This document shows, one piece after another, positions 1 through 6,494 of a DNA stretch of 37,263 bases (position 1 is the first letter of the stretch; every line of letters starts with the position of its first letter). Where the stretch lies: contig NZ_BLJQ01000014.1 in the NCBI RefSeq assembly GCF_014132155.1, positions 1-37,263 on the forward strand, in the 5' to 3' direction. The translations under genes and the position numbers were made by a program. The notes below the pieces were generated by a model. The model was not told the origin of the DNA, made no database searches, and saw only the letters and a program-made list of their open reading frames with translations. Origin of the DNA: Gluconobacter sp. Gdi. GTDB taxonomy: Bacteria > Pseudomonadota > Alphaproteobacteria > Acetobacterales > Acetobacteraceae.

Positions 1-148
1 GCCCTAGTGGCTGCACAAAAAGGCCGGACACATGAGAGCACCAGTTCCGTATGTTTCAAGACAAGATTTTCCTTGCGCCATAGAGGCCGTTCACACAAGA
101 GCGCGCGAACCCTTCAGGGCCGCCCCGATCCTTCCTTTCTTCTGCCCA

Positions 149-973
149 TTACATTACCCACGGGTCAGGATCGAAGAGATCGAAAAGGATCTCCTTTCCC
201 TCCCGGCTCTCTTTCCTCATCTTCCTCTTCAAAACCTTCCGTTCATGACGCGCCTTGCGCCTGCTCTTGTCATCAGCTTTCCAGCACTCGCGCAGAATCA
301 CACGCAGTTCCGGACATCTGGCGCTGATCTGTCCGTAAGACTGCCGAAGGAATCCCGCCGCGCCACCGAGACGATCAATTCCTGTCACAAGCGTGAACCG
401 CCCGAGTGTCGGGTAGAAGATCACGCCGAGGCCGTCCTCTGCATTGGCTGTCGAGGGCAGACGGAGAAGAAGGGTGGCAAAGCCGTCCGTTGTCTGAACC
501 CATCCGGGCTCTGGCCCTGCCAGTTGCCGCAACGGCATCAGGTCAAAGTCCGGACAGTTCTCGGCGATAGCCGCTGTGAGAGCGGGAGACCTGTGCCAGA
601 AGCTGGTGCTACAGCCCGGCCAGTCTTTTGAGGCGTCGGTCGGAAACAAGATTCCGAAGACGGTGATGAGGTCTGCTTCATACACAAGCTGACCGCCCTG
701 CCATTTGGCAAAGCCCGGATCATCGAAGCAGTCGAAATATTCCATGCCCCGGATACTGACGTCGGGATAGTCGTCAGAAAGTCCGTCTCCGTGACGGAGG
801 AAGGACGTGCCGATCCCGTTTTCGAGGGTCATCACCAGCGTGGTGTCGTTCTCCCACGCCATCTGGTCCGGTGCGCAGGTCCGGTAGGCGCGCTCTTCAG
901 CGATCTGGCGTAATCGGTACTGCGGGCCGGTGAGTGTGAAGACTGTTGTGACGGGAGTAGCCACGGAAAGCAT
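149..973 (-). CDS. Hypothetical protein with basic C-terminal tail
   Basis: A 274-residue protein that I do not recognise. The ATG at 973 follows a purine-rich stretch (GAGAAAAGG) that abuts the start codon, so the ribosome site is closer than usual; no better in-frame start is seen nearby. The body is acidic to neutral with several aromatic and Cys positions. It has no signal peptide or membrane segment. The last 45 residues begin with a strongly basic segment (KSRRKARHERK, KRKMRKESR), which suggests nucleic-acid contact, but this is inference. A structured 88-bp repeat (1015-1102) lies about 40-130 bases upstream of the start on this strand, possibly in the mRNA leader. Base composition and codon use match the GC-rich backbone genes, so it is probably a resident plasmid gene. 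Confidence 0.65.
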   Translation of the reverse strand: MLSVATPVTTVFTLTGPQYRLRQIAEERAYRTCAPDQMAWENDTTLVMTLENGIGTSFLRHGDGLSDDYPDVSIRGMEYFDCFDDPGFAKWQGGQLVYEADLITVFGILFPTDASKDWPGCSTSFWHRSPALTAAIAENCPDFDLMPLRQLAGPEPGWVQTTDGFATLLLRLPSTANAEDGLGVIFYPTLGRFTLVTGIDRLGGAAGFLRQSYGQISARCPELRVILRECWKADDKSRRKARHERKVLKRKMRKESREGKEILFDLFDPDPWVM

Positions 974-1014
974 CCTTTTCTCTTTTCAGATGCTCTCCCG
1001 CGAGGCGCAGACGG

Positions 1015-1102
1015 CTGGACGGGACAATGGCGCGCCCTCCAGGGCGCGGGCCGCGTGCGGCCGGACCATTGTGGCGGCCGGACGGCCTGTGCTGTTCCTC
1101 TC
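1015..1102. repeat. 88-bp foldable repeat, copy 1 (three-way-junction shape)
   Basis: Direct repeat of 1702-1789 with 82 of 88 positions identical. The core folds compactly: ACAATGG (1024-1030) pairs with CCATTGT (1066-1072). Inside it sit an 8-bp hairpin (1031-1048) and a 6-bp hairpin (1049-1062) back to back, leaving only GGA unpaired. A further small GGCCG/CGGCC hairpin follows at 1076-1087, then a pyrimidine-rich tract. On the minus strand the order is purine-rich tract, fold, then the start codon at 973 about 50 bases further on. Function unknown. Confidence 0.75.
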
Positions 1103-1150
1103 TCTCTTTCTTTATCGTTGGTAAGATTGAGGACGAGAGAAGACCGTGAG

Positions 1151-1304
1151 ATGTTAGCCCCGCTAACGCAGGGAACGGGTCTTTCAAACCTATCTTGGAC
1201 CGGAATTAGAAAGGTTCATCCCCGTCGAGGCAGGGAACGGCGGTCTTACAAACCTATCAGAGACTAGGATTATAACGGTTCATCCCTGCTTGCGCAGGGA
1301 ATAT
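1151..1304. repeat. Three degenerate 62-64-bp units with type I-E CRISPR-like palindromes
   Basis: Repeat-like segments lie at 1151-1178, 1213-1240 and 1277-1304. The second and third start GGTTCATCCC and all three carry GCAGGGAA, as in type I-E CRISPR repeats (GGTTCATCCCCG...CGGGGAA). The third has a perfect 7-bp stem, TCCCTGC/GCAGGGA. Unit spacing is 62 and 64 bp, close to the 60-61 bp of type I-E arrays. However, the repeats match each other at only 18 of 28 positions, and the two spacers (34 and 36 nt) share GTCTT-CAAACCTATC, so they are not independent. No cas gene is present in the window. It is either a decayed array or an unrelated tandem repeat. Confidence 0.5.
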
Positions 1305-1597
1305 CAAAAATCATCTCCCAGCGACATTCTCTCGTCAAGAATTCTTTTTTCGCGCTGCTCATCAGCCCAAGCTGAAATCAAATCCCGGAGAATCTCAATC
1401 GTAATTATGCTCCCGCGCGCCTGTGTTCTAGGCCTCTCTTCACGAAAGCGATTAGCCCTTCCAAATTCACGGACGGCGTTATTCGAGAGAGAGTATCCTC
1501 GATCAGCAAGAAGAGACTTTACATCTGCGTGCGACAAACCTGCGCCCGAGCAGAACGCAACATAGGTTCGCCTCAGCTCGTCTGAATTTTCTGGCAT
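1304..1597 (-). CDS. Small hypothetical protein
   Basis: A 97-residue, mostly helical, charged protein without recognised domain. The segment HADVKSLLADRG...NNAVREFGRANRF could form a helix-turn-helix-like pair of helices, but this is only a sequence impression. It starts with ATG at 1597 and its stop codon touches the last base of the CRISPR-like repeat unit at 1277-1304. It lies between the two 88-bp foldable repeats, copy 2 being about 105 bases upstream of its start, so gene plus tandem repeats might form one cassette bounded by direct repeats. There is no strong ribosome binding site (CAGTA before ATG). It may be a real small gene or a chance frame. Confidence 0.45.
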   Translation of the reverse strand: MPENSDELRRTYVAFCSGAGLSHADVKSLLADRGYSLSNNAVREFGRANRFREERPRTQARGSIITIEILRDLISAWADEQREKRILDERMSLGDDF

Positions 1598-1701
1598 TAC
1601 TGAAACAGTCCATTGTGCAAATCAGGCAAAAGCCCTGAAGTATCCCGAGTGTGAATATCACCCCAGTGCGTTTTTGGTTCAGCGATAAAATCCCGTGTCG
1701 C

Positions 1702-1789
1702 CTGGACCGGACAATGGCGCGCCCACCAGGGCGCGGGCCACGTGGGGCCGGACCATTGTGGCGGCCGGATGGCCTGTGCTGTTCCTTTC
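1702..1789. repeat. 88-bp foldable repeat, copy 2
   Basis: Second copy of 1015-1102, 687 bp away in the same orientation. The closing stem ACAATGG (1711-1717)/CCATTGT (1753-1759) and the first hairpin stem (1718-1724 with 1729-1735) are kept. The second hairpin is weaker: its GGCC arms remain, but an inner pair is lost. It begins five bases downstream of the stop codon of the XRE-type gene on the minus strand and could act in its 3' end as well as in the leader of the gene at 1304-1597. Confidence 0.75.
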
Positions 1790-1794
1790 TGTCT

Positions 1795-2022
1795 CTATTT
1801 CGGCTCGTCTCTGTTCTTTCCACGCGATCTGCCAGTCTCGACCTTGAGAGCAAAAAGTTCCCAGAAGGCCGGGTGCATCGTGCGATCACCGCTCTCCCAT
1901 CGCTTCCAGGTCAGGGGTGTGACGTGAACAAGAGACGCTGCGCTCACCTGCGTGAGGCCCGCATCGAGGCGGGCCTGACGGATGGCCTGAGGAGAAATGT
2001 CCTCAACGTCTACCTCCCTCAA
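1795..2022 (-). CDS. XRE-family helix-turn-helix regulator (75 aa)
   Basis: A short DNA-binding protein made almost entirely of one Cro/CI-type helix-turn-helix. ARLDAGLTQVSAASLV is the first helix pair and TPLTWKRWESGDRTM the recognition helix with the usual W-E-G pattern. The most likely start is a TTG at 2022 whose TTGA overlaps the TGA stop of the preceding gene, so the two are probably translated from one mRNA. The likely target is the palindrome inside their own promoter at 2703-2732. The arrangement (larger protein, then small XRE protein, self-controlled) resembles toxin-antitoxin or addiction-type pairs, but the partner is not a family I recognise, so this stays speculative. Confidence 0.75.
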   Translation of the reverse strand: MREVDVEDISPQAIRQARLDAGLTQVSAASLVHVTPLTWKRWESGDRTMHPAFWELFALKVETGRSRGKNRDEPK

Positions 2023-2675
2023 TCAACCAGCCATGCCCGCTTGGAGTGACCTGCCCGCTCCAGTCCGGCCTTTGTCCGGTTGAGGCTCGCTGTCAGCGTG
2101 GCGTCAGCCCGTCCCTGTGGCGAGAGATCGTAGTCTTCGGGATACTCACCAATTTTATCGAGGCTTGCTGCGTCTATTTCACAGCGTCCGTCAGGAAAGA
2201 TCCAGACACCGGACAAAATGCGGCTTCCCCGGAAGTCCTGCAACTCGATCCGATCGGAATAATGCGGGATGTCATCCCGCATCGCGACTTCTCCCGTTAC
2301 TTCATGACGCAGCGAGTGCTCGGTCGCAATTTCGAACCCATCGCCCACCTTGATGCTGCCGACATTACGCGTCTCACCCGTGGAGAAATGCCACCCTGAC
2401 AGAGCCAGTCTGTCCACCTCGGTCTTGCTGACCGCACGAATGGCCTTTTCAAGATCGTCTGCTGTAGGAGCAACCTTCAAAAAGGCCGCAACCTCTTTGG
2501 CGACGACGGCGTCTTCGAGAGAAATGTAGCCCTGAGATGGAGCACCTAGGAGCAGAACCCTGCCTTCCTCGTCCCGCTGAACGCCCTCTGTCACGCGTTT
2601 GATGGCCTCGACGGTCGCGCGGCGCTGCACCTCTCCTTCGAGCTGACGCATCCGGTAGGTGTCGAATTTAGGCAT
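2019..2675 (-). CDS. Hypothetical protein, first gene of an XRE operon
   Basis: A 218-residue soluble protein of unknown family. The N-terminal 40 residues are charged and helical (RMRQLEGEVQRRATVEAIKRV). The centre is rich in short beta-like segments, with SGWHFSTGETRNVGSIKVGDGF and D-rich stretches; the C-terminus is again charged. The ATG at 2675 is preceded by CGAGGACAATGCG, giving a usable ribosome site. The stop codon overlaps the start of the XRE gene by four bases. A consensus-like promoter with an internal palindrome lies directly upstream (2703-2732). The two genes therefore look like one autoregulated unit. No catalytic motif is visible. Confidence 0.7.
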   Translation of the reverse strand: MPKFDTYRMRQLEGEVQRRATVEAIKRVTEGVQRDEEGRVLLLGAPSQGYISLEDAVVAKEVAAFLKVAPTADDLEKAIRAVSKTEVDRLALSGWHFSTGETRNVGSIKVGDGFEIATEHSLRHEVTGEVAMRDDIPHYSDRIELQDFRGSRILSGVWIFPDGRCEIDAASLDKIGEYPEDYDLSPQGRADATLTASLNRTKAGLERAGHSKRAWLVD

Positions 2676-2702
2676 CGCATTGTCCTCGTTCGTGATGCCA
2701 CC

Positions 2703-2732
2703 ATCTTAGTATCCGTTGGATACTTAGTTCAA
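2703..2732 (-). promoter_or_regulatory. Promoter with operator palindrome between -35 and -10
   Basis: On the minus strand TTGAAC (2732-2727) and TAAGAT (2708-2703) are separated by 18 bases. The spacer holds AGTATCC-AAC-GGATACT (2708-2724), a perfect 7-bp inverted repeat with three central bases; it extends with one mismatch to 2705-2727. A repressor bound here would block RNA polymerase. The XRE protein encoded at 1795-2022 is the obvious candidate. Confidence 0.6.
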
Positions 2733-2922
2733 TCGAAATAACGCTGTATTTCTTTTTTTATTTACTCGGCCAACCGGTGACTGTCCCGTTTTGCTCGAAG
2801 CACTCTTAATGACTTAACGGTTACATCGTGATGTCACTCTGCGGTATTACGCCTGCATAAACTCAGCAGGGATTCTTCATTGCTTCAGGTCGGAGAACAA
2901 CGACACCTGCGAAGGAGACCCC

Positions 2923-3123
2923 TCAACCGTCCTGTTGATCACACGGCGCCTGACGACCACCAAGTGCAGTATCTGCCTGAAGATAAAGGGCCTCAACCAC
3001 ACACAGCCCCTCTTCTCTCCGGTTTTCTGCAAAAAGCCTATCTGCGACGTCGGCCAAAAGCTTCATGGGGGAAGTCTCAGACGGGGCGCTATGGGCTGCG
3101 GGCGGGAGCGGGAGAGGCATCAT
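2923..3123 (-). CDS. Small hypothetical protein coupled to the HD-GYP gene
   Basis: A 66-residue frame whose ATG (3123-3121) overlaps the stop of the HD-GYP gene as ATGA, the classical sign of translational coupling. The first 19 residues are proline-rich. The rest (from MKLLADVADRLFAE) is a plausible short helix followed by a charged region, and an internal ATG at 3066 would give a 47-residue product. No known domain. It is the last gene of the minus-strand operon that starts at 5984. About 250 bases without a gene follow before the operon at 2675. Confidence 0.5.
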   Translation of the reverse strand: MMPLPLPPAAHSAPSETSPMKLLADVADRLFAENRREEGLCVVEALYLQADTALGGRQAPCDQQDG

Positions 3124-3830
3124 GGCATATCGTTCCGAAAGCTGAGGGTACGGGATGTAAGGGGCGATTGACCGGGCACGGGCTGGTATCCCTGAACAGG
3201 CTGCGCGACGCTGCGGCGAACGGCGAGCAGATCATCAAAAGAGGTGATCGCGTGCCGCACCAGGGCAGGATCAAACGCGCCACCCGCCTGCTCCTGAAGA
3301 AAGGCTTTCACCTGGCGGGGCGGCCATCCTGTTTTGTAGGCCCGGGCGGAGAGCAGGGCGTCGATTACATCGGCCAGGCCGATGATGCGGGCGGCCAAGG
3401 GAATGACCTGCCCCTTCATTCCGAAGGGATAACCCTCACCGTCATAGCGTTCGTGATGCAGAAGCACGGCCTCATGAACGAGGGTCGGAATATCGGCTGA
3501 CAGATGAAACAGCGCTCCAAGGCCGAGCGACGGATGCTGTCGCATCACCAGCATCTGCCGGTCGTTAAACATGCCCGGATGATTCAGGAGGCTGTCTGGC
3601 AGGAGCAGTTTGCCCGCATCGTGCAGGCGGCCTGCCAGTTCAAGGGCGCTGGACGAGAGGCCAGTTTTCGCCAGATGGCCGAGTAGGCCAGCGAGGCGCC
3701 CGACCCTCTGGCCATGCCCATCATCCTCTTGGGCAATCTGCGCCAGAAGAGAAGCAAGAGGCGGGCCCTGCCGCCGATAGGACGCAGGCAGTTTCACCAC
3801 TTCTTTCAGGAGTGTCTGCAGTTCAGGCAT
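3120..3830 (-). CDS. HD-GYP domain cyclic-di-GMP phosphodiesterase
   Basis: A 236-residue protein with one HD-GYP domain, the metal-dependent phosphohydrolase family that degrades cyclic di-GMP. Visible signatures are HDAGK (residues 70-74), a further His near 99, HHE (125-127) in HHERYDGEGYP with the GYP triplet at 133-135, and D154 in DVIDAL. The set of metal ligands and the GYP motif looks complete, so activity is expected. There is no receiver, PAS or membrane domain; the first 35 residues are short and helical, so the input signal is unknown. The start is the ATG at 3830 after AGAGGAAAG. It is the sixth gene of the operon running from 5984 and overlaps the small gene downstream by four bases. 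A cyclic-di-GMP enzyme in a plasmid operon with a GapR-like protein is unusual company. Confidence 0.88.
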   Translation of the reverse strand: MPELQTLLKEVVKLPASYRRQGPPLASLLAQIAQEDDGHGQRVGRLAGLLGHLAKTGLSSSALELAGRLHDAGKLLLPDSLLNHPGMFNDRQMLVMRQHPSLGLGALFHLSADIPTLVHEAVLLHHERYDGEGYPFGMKGQVIPLAARIIGLADVIDALLSARAYKTGWPPRQVKAFLQEQAGGAFDPALVRHAITSFDDLLAVRRSVAQPVQGYQPVPGQSPLTSRTLSFRNDMP

Positions 3831-3884
3831 CTTTCCTCTACCGGTTGTGTAAGGTCACTCTAGGCGCGGCCAATGTGAGTCCGG

Positions 3885-4307
3885 TCATCCCGGATGGATC
3901 AGGCTGCGGGCGAGGCCGCCAAGGGTCAGAGCCACGCAGGTGACGAGGAGCTTGATCCCGGCCGCGCGGCGCGGCCCACGTCCGGACAGGATCCCGGCCG
4001 TCCTTTCGGCGAGTTTCACAAGACCAAGGGTGGCGCAGGCCAGAAGCGTCCACTGCCAGAGCGACAGCGTGACGACCGGATGACCCAGTCCGGACAGATG
4101 CCAGCCCCCCTGCCCTGCAAACTGGTCCAGACCGAGAAATCCATCCGCCGCGTTCGTCAGAAGAAACAGACTGACCCCAGCCAGACATCTGGCGCCACAG
4201 ACCCGACGCTGTACCGTCCCAACAGCGCGAGCCGGTCCCAAAGTGGAGATGTAACGGACACTGGTGACGCACGTTGGGGTCCAGTCCGTAAACAACGGTG
4301 CGGGCAC
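3885..4307 (-). CDS. Predicted small membrane protein (three segments)
   Basis: A 140-residue protein with three likely membrane segments, around CLAGVSLFLLTNAADGFLGL, VVTLSLWQWTLLACATLGLV and AGIKLLVTCVALTLGGLA. The likely start is a GTG at 4307, two bases after the TGA of the upstream membrane-protein gene, so it depends on reinitiation; no ATG exists in this frame. I do not recognise the family. It lies between another small membrane protein and the HD-GYP gene in the same minus-strand operon, with a 54-base gap to the latter. The overlapping frame at 3838-4437 was judged a shadow because it lacks membrane character and breaks the operon spacing. Confidence 0.6.
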   Translation of the reverse strand: MPAPLFTDWTPTCVTSVRYISTLGPARAVGTVQRRVCGARCLAGVSLFLLTNAADGFLGLDQFAGQGGWHLSGLGHPVVTLSLWQWTLLACATLGLVKLAERTAGILSGRGPRRAAGIKLLVTCVALTLGGLARSLIHPG

Positions 4308-4309
4308 GA

Positions 4310-4606
4310 TCAGAACCTATCCGGCAAAAGTCTGGAGAGAGAAAGCAGGCAGAGCACCAGACCGAGACTGGCAAATACCACTCCCCGTCTCCGCTCAAGC
4401 CCGTAGTCGCGTCCATCCTCACCGATCTCGGGAACACCCGGTCCCATCATGGTTGCAAGGCAGCCACCGAACATAAAAACGGGTCCCATGACAGCGCCAA
4501 GCCGGGGAACCACAAAGGCGAACAGAAGCAGGCCCACACTTGGCCAACAGACCAAAATCTCTCCAGCGGCTTCGGCGATGCGGCGGCGCGGTGGGGCATC
4601 GTGCAT
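4310..4606 (-). CDS. Predicted small membrane protein (98 aa)
   Basis: A 98-residue protein starting MHDAPPRRR. The open frame extends upstream, but the ATG at 4606 lies four bases after the stop of the GapR-like gene and removes a Ser/Pro-rich nonsense extension. Three hydrophobic stretches are visible: ILVCWPSVGLLLFAFVV, AVMGPVFMFGGCLATMM and GVVFASLGLVLCLLSLS, with positive residues at the N-terminus and before the last segment. Family unknown. It is immediately followed by a second small membrane protein (3885-4307), suggesting that the two form a complex. Whether they link the DNA-binding proteins upstream to the HD-GYP enzyme downstream cannot be told from sequence. Confidence 0.6.
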   Translation of the reverse strand: MHDAPPRRRIAEAAGEILVCWPSVGLLLFAFVVPRLGAVMGPVFMFGGCLATMMGPGVPEIGEDGRDYGLERRRGVVFASLGLVLCLLSLSRLLPDRF

Positions 4607-4610
4607 CAGG

Positions 4611-4898
4611 TCACATTCCCAGGGCACGGCGGTAGATCTGCAAAAGGGTTTCCTGAGCCTCGACCTCTGCGGGCTCCTGCTTGCGCAGCCGGATAATCGT
4701 GCGGATGACCTTGACGTCGAACCCGGCCGACCTGGCTTCGGCAAAGATATCCCTGATGTCACCACTGAGCGCCTTGCGCTCTTCTTCCAGGCGCTCGACC
4801 CGTTCGATGATGGACCGCAGCCGGTCGGCGGCGATGCCGCCTGCGACGGCACCCTGATCGTCCTGAGCGTCGTCAGGAAAAGAAACGCGTTGCAACAT
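4611..4898 (-). CDS. GapR-like DNA-binding protein (DUF2312/UPF0335 family)
   Basis: A 95-residue protein with the typical core of the DUF2312 family: AADRLRSIIERVERLEEERK, then a segment with SGDIRDIFAEARSAGFDVK and a C-terminal IRLRKQEP. In Caulobacter the family member GapR is a nucleoid protein that clamps overtwisted DNA ahead of replication and transcription forks. The first 23 residues (MLQRVSFPDDAQDDQGAVAGG) are a common acidic lead-in. The long first helix is a coiled coil. It starts with ATG at 4898 after GAAAGGTTGACCC. It sits third in a minus-strand operon, 11 bases after the double helix-turn-helix gene and 4 bases before a membrane-protein gene. Plasmid copies of this family are common in alphaproteobacteria. 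Confidence 0.85.
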   Translation of the reverse strand: MLQRVSFPDDAQDDQGAVAGGIAADRLRSIIERVERLEEERKALSGDIRDIFAEARSAGFDVKVIRTIIRLRKQEPAEVEAQETLLQIYRRALGM

Positions 4899-4909
4899 GG
4901 GTCAACCTT

Positions 4910-5461
4910 TCAGGGATCGGGGGAGAGGCAGATGGGTGAGAGGGGGCGGGGCAGATCGCGATGCCCGTCTGCCAGGGCTTCAAGCCAACGGGACTCTCTC
5001 ACTGGAAGATGCCCGTGACTTGAGATCAGACGGCGAAGGGCTGTCCGATGCTCCCCCAGACGCTCGGCCAGCACGCGCTCGGACCAGCCGATCGTGATCA
5101 GGGCACTGGTCATCGCATAACCATTCAGCGGAGGTCGGTTGCCCACGGGAGGCACAGCCCGGGCCAGTGGGTGGCTCAGTCGACGATGCAACATCCCAAG
5201 GGCCGCAAGCCACCTGAGGAAGTCCGGATCAGGGATGCTATGCCCCGATTGCCAGCGCAGGATCCGGTCCTTTGAAAAGCCGGATCGGCGGGACGCCTGA
5301 CGCACGCCCCAACCAATAACGGAGAGCTCGCCTGCGATGGACAGCGCCGCGCGCCTGTGCCCTGGACGAACGGACCGTGAATCCACTTGTCCTGCCCTCG
5401 GTTGCCCACAGTGCTGTCCACTGGTTTGGGGGATAACCCGCAAACGCAACGCCTCAGCCAT
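4910..5461 (-). CDS. Putative regulator with two helix-turn-helix-like repeats
   Basis: A 183-residue protein starting at ATG 5461, which overlaps the stop of the preceding gene within ATGGCTGA. The longer frame to 5533 is less likely. It contains two similar segments of about 50 residues: SVIGWGVRQASRRSGFSKDRILRWQSG near residues 46-72 and ITIGWSERVLAERLGEHRTALRRLISS near 120-145. Each has the pattern I-GW...R.A.R.G.....LR, like an internal duplication of one helix-turn-helix unit, each followed by a similar W-L-A-L-... helix. This suggests a single chain that binds two adjacent DNA half sites. Family unknown. It lies between a winged-helix protein and the GapR-like gene, so it may control this operon. 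Candidate targets are the shared 13-base motifs at 6032, 6431 and 15559. Confidence 0.6.
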   Translation of the reverse strand: MAEALRLRVIPQTSGQHCGQPRAGQVDSRSVRPGHRRAALSIAGELSVIGWGVRQASRRSGFSKDRILRWQSGHSIPDPDFLRWLAALGMLHRRLSHPLARAVPPVGNRPPLNGYAMTSALITIGWSERVLAERLGEHRTALRRLISSHGHLPVRESRWLEALADGHRDLPRPLSPICLSPDP

Positions 5462-5984
5462 GCCGGGCGATGTCAGTAAACGTCCGGTCCTGTGCACCCT
5501 GGCGAATGTGTTTGGCCATATGCGGCGAGACAATCCGGTAACGGTTGGGTCGGCGCGGATCCAGTCGCTCCTCGATCAGCCCTGCCCGCTCCAGGGCCGA
5601 AAGGGAGTCCCGCACCTCACCGACGGAAAGGCCGAGCCATGTCGCGATTTCGCTGGCGGTTTCATGTTCGGTCAGGGACGCAAAGACCAGATCCTCGATC
5701 GGCGAGGTCTTCACGGTTCGTGTGGCCGGCATCCAGGGCACCCGGGCATAAACACTGTGACCCAGGGCGGCGATTTCTCCAGCCTGAGCCAGCGTCGTTA
5801 AGGCCATGGGCAGGGCCCCGGCCTGCTCGGGCGTCAGGTTCGCGCGGAGTTCAAGGACATTATACGGCCCCCGGTTGAGGCAGGTCCGGACGTGCTGGAG
5901 GACGGACTGATAGACCTCACGCTGTGTCTCGGCCTTGAGCTTGCGGAAGATCCGCGCCTTGGGTTGATGACCGCCAAATTTCAC
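5454..5984 (-). CDS. Winged-helix DNA-binding protein
   Basis: A 176-residue protein. The C-terminal part reads as a winged helix: IEDLVFASLTEHETASEIA, then WLGLSVGEVRDSLSALERAG and the wing LIEERLDPRRPNRYRIV, the arrangement of MarR/ArsR-type or replication-type winged helices. The N-terminal half (LQHVRTCLNRGPYNVLELRANL...) has similar helices and may be a second, more divergent copy. The likely start is a GTG at 5984 after GGGGCAGCACA. It is the first gene of a seven-gene minus-strand run that ends at 2923, with overlaps or gaps under 15 bases at most junctions. A conserved 13-base motif lies 48-60 bases upstream (6032-6044). I cannot name a target. Confidence 0.65.
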   Translation of the reverse strand: MKFGGHQPKARIFRKLKAETQREVYQSVLQHVRTCLNRGPYNVLELRANLTPEQAGALPMALTTLAQAGEIAALGHSVYARVPWMPATRTVKTSPIEDLVFASLTEHETASEIATWLGLSVGEVRDSLSALERAGLIEERLDPRRPNRYRIVSPHMAKHIRQGAQDRTFTDIARHG

Positions 5985-6031
5985 TGTGCTGCCCCGTCGT
6001 CTGTGACCTTCCGGTCATTCTGCCGGAGCCC

Positions 6032-6044
6032 GTTGTGAGTGCAG
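6032..6044 (-). promoter_or_regulatory. Shared 13-base upstream motif, site 1
   Basis: On the minus strand this reads CTGCACTCACAAC, 48-60 bases before the GTG start at 5984. Nearly the same sequence occurs before the genes starting at 6408 and 15508. Three intergenic copies, each upstream of a minus-strand gene or operon, suggest a common operator or promoter element. Confidence 0.4.
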
Positions 6045-6054
6045 TCACGCGACG

Positions 6055-6408
6055 TCACCATTGGCCTGCTGCCCGCATGCAGTCATAGGCGTTCCGGAGA
6101 TTAATCAGGCCAACAGCCACCCAGACCGGAACGAAGACGAGGACATGCCAGCGCGGCATGAAGGCTTTCGTCTTCCACAGGCGCATGACGTCCACCACAA
6201 GAACGGAGATGGCCAGGGAGAAAAGGATCGCCTGCGCAAGCATGGTCCAGACCATCTGGACATCCAGCGGAAAGAGGAGCCAGCCGAACCCGAGGAGCAT
6301 GGTCGCCGAGAGAACCATGCAGCCAAGCATCCAGGGGGAAGACAGTGGGAGAGAAAGGGTTGGTTTGGGCAGATCTGGCTGCCCAAGAGAAAGAGAGTGC
6401 TCGGTCAT
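6055..6408 (-). CDS. Predicted inner-membrane protein (117 aa)
   Basis: A 117-residue protein with three likely membrane segments: SPWMLGCMVLSATMLLGFGWLLF, VWTMLAQAILFSLAISVLVV and WHVLVFVPVWVAVGLINL. The middle loop carries basic residues (RLWKTKAFMPRW). I do not recognise the family. The ATG at 6408 has only a weak ribosome site (CTGCCCGGT), and an internal ATG at residue 27 would cut into the first membrane segment, so 6408 is preferred. A 13-base motif shared with two other gene starts lies 23-35 bases upstream. It ends 70 bases before the winged-helix gene on the same strand and may be transcribed with it. Confidence 0.6.
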   Translation of the reverse strand: MTEHSLSLGQPDLPKPTLSLPLSSPWMLGCMVLSATMLLGFGWLLFPLDVQMVWTMLAQAILFSLAISVLVVDVMRLWKTKAFMPRWHVLVFVPVWVAVGLINLRNAYDCMRAAGQW

Positions 6409-6430
6409 ACCGGGCAGTATGACGACAGCG

Positions 6431-6443
6431 TTTGTGAGTGCAG
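6431..6443 (-). promoter_or_regulatory. Shared 13-base upstream motif, site 2
   Basis: Minus-strand CTGCACTCACAAA, 23-35 bases before the ATG at 6408. It differs from site 1 (6032-6044) only in the last base. Confidence 0.4.
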
Positions 6444-6494
6444 TTCAGGGGATCGACCGGGAGGGGTTGAAGCGACAGACCCGACTGGAGGTCC

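Noticed and set aside
1015-1102. Ordinary rho-independent terminator
   Set aside because: The stems are multi-branched and not directly followed by a T-run on either strand; the downstream tract on the plus strand is mixed C and T, and no plus-strand gene precedes it.
897-1187. Minus-strand frame through the 88-bp repeat (and its twin at 1503-1889) encoding a repeated Arg/Pro/Gly-rich peptide
   Set aside because: The similar peptides arise from the foldable repeat read in one frame; no start signal and the fold explains the conservation better.
1151-1304. A true, active CRISPR array
   Set aside because: Repeats are too divergent (18 of 28 matches), spacers are related to one another and no cas gene is present; kept only as CRISPR-like repeats.
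2880-3500. Long plus-strand open frame (206 codons)
   Set aside because: It lies antisense to the HD-GYP gene and its coupled small gene and has no domain or ribosome site.
3838-4437. Alternative 199-codon minus-strand frame
   Set aside because: It overlaps two membrane-protein genes that fit the operon spacing, and its sequence shows no membrane or domain pattern.
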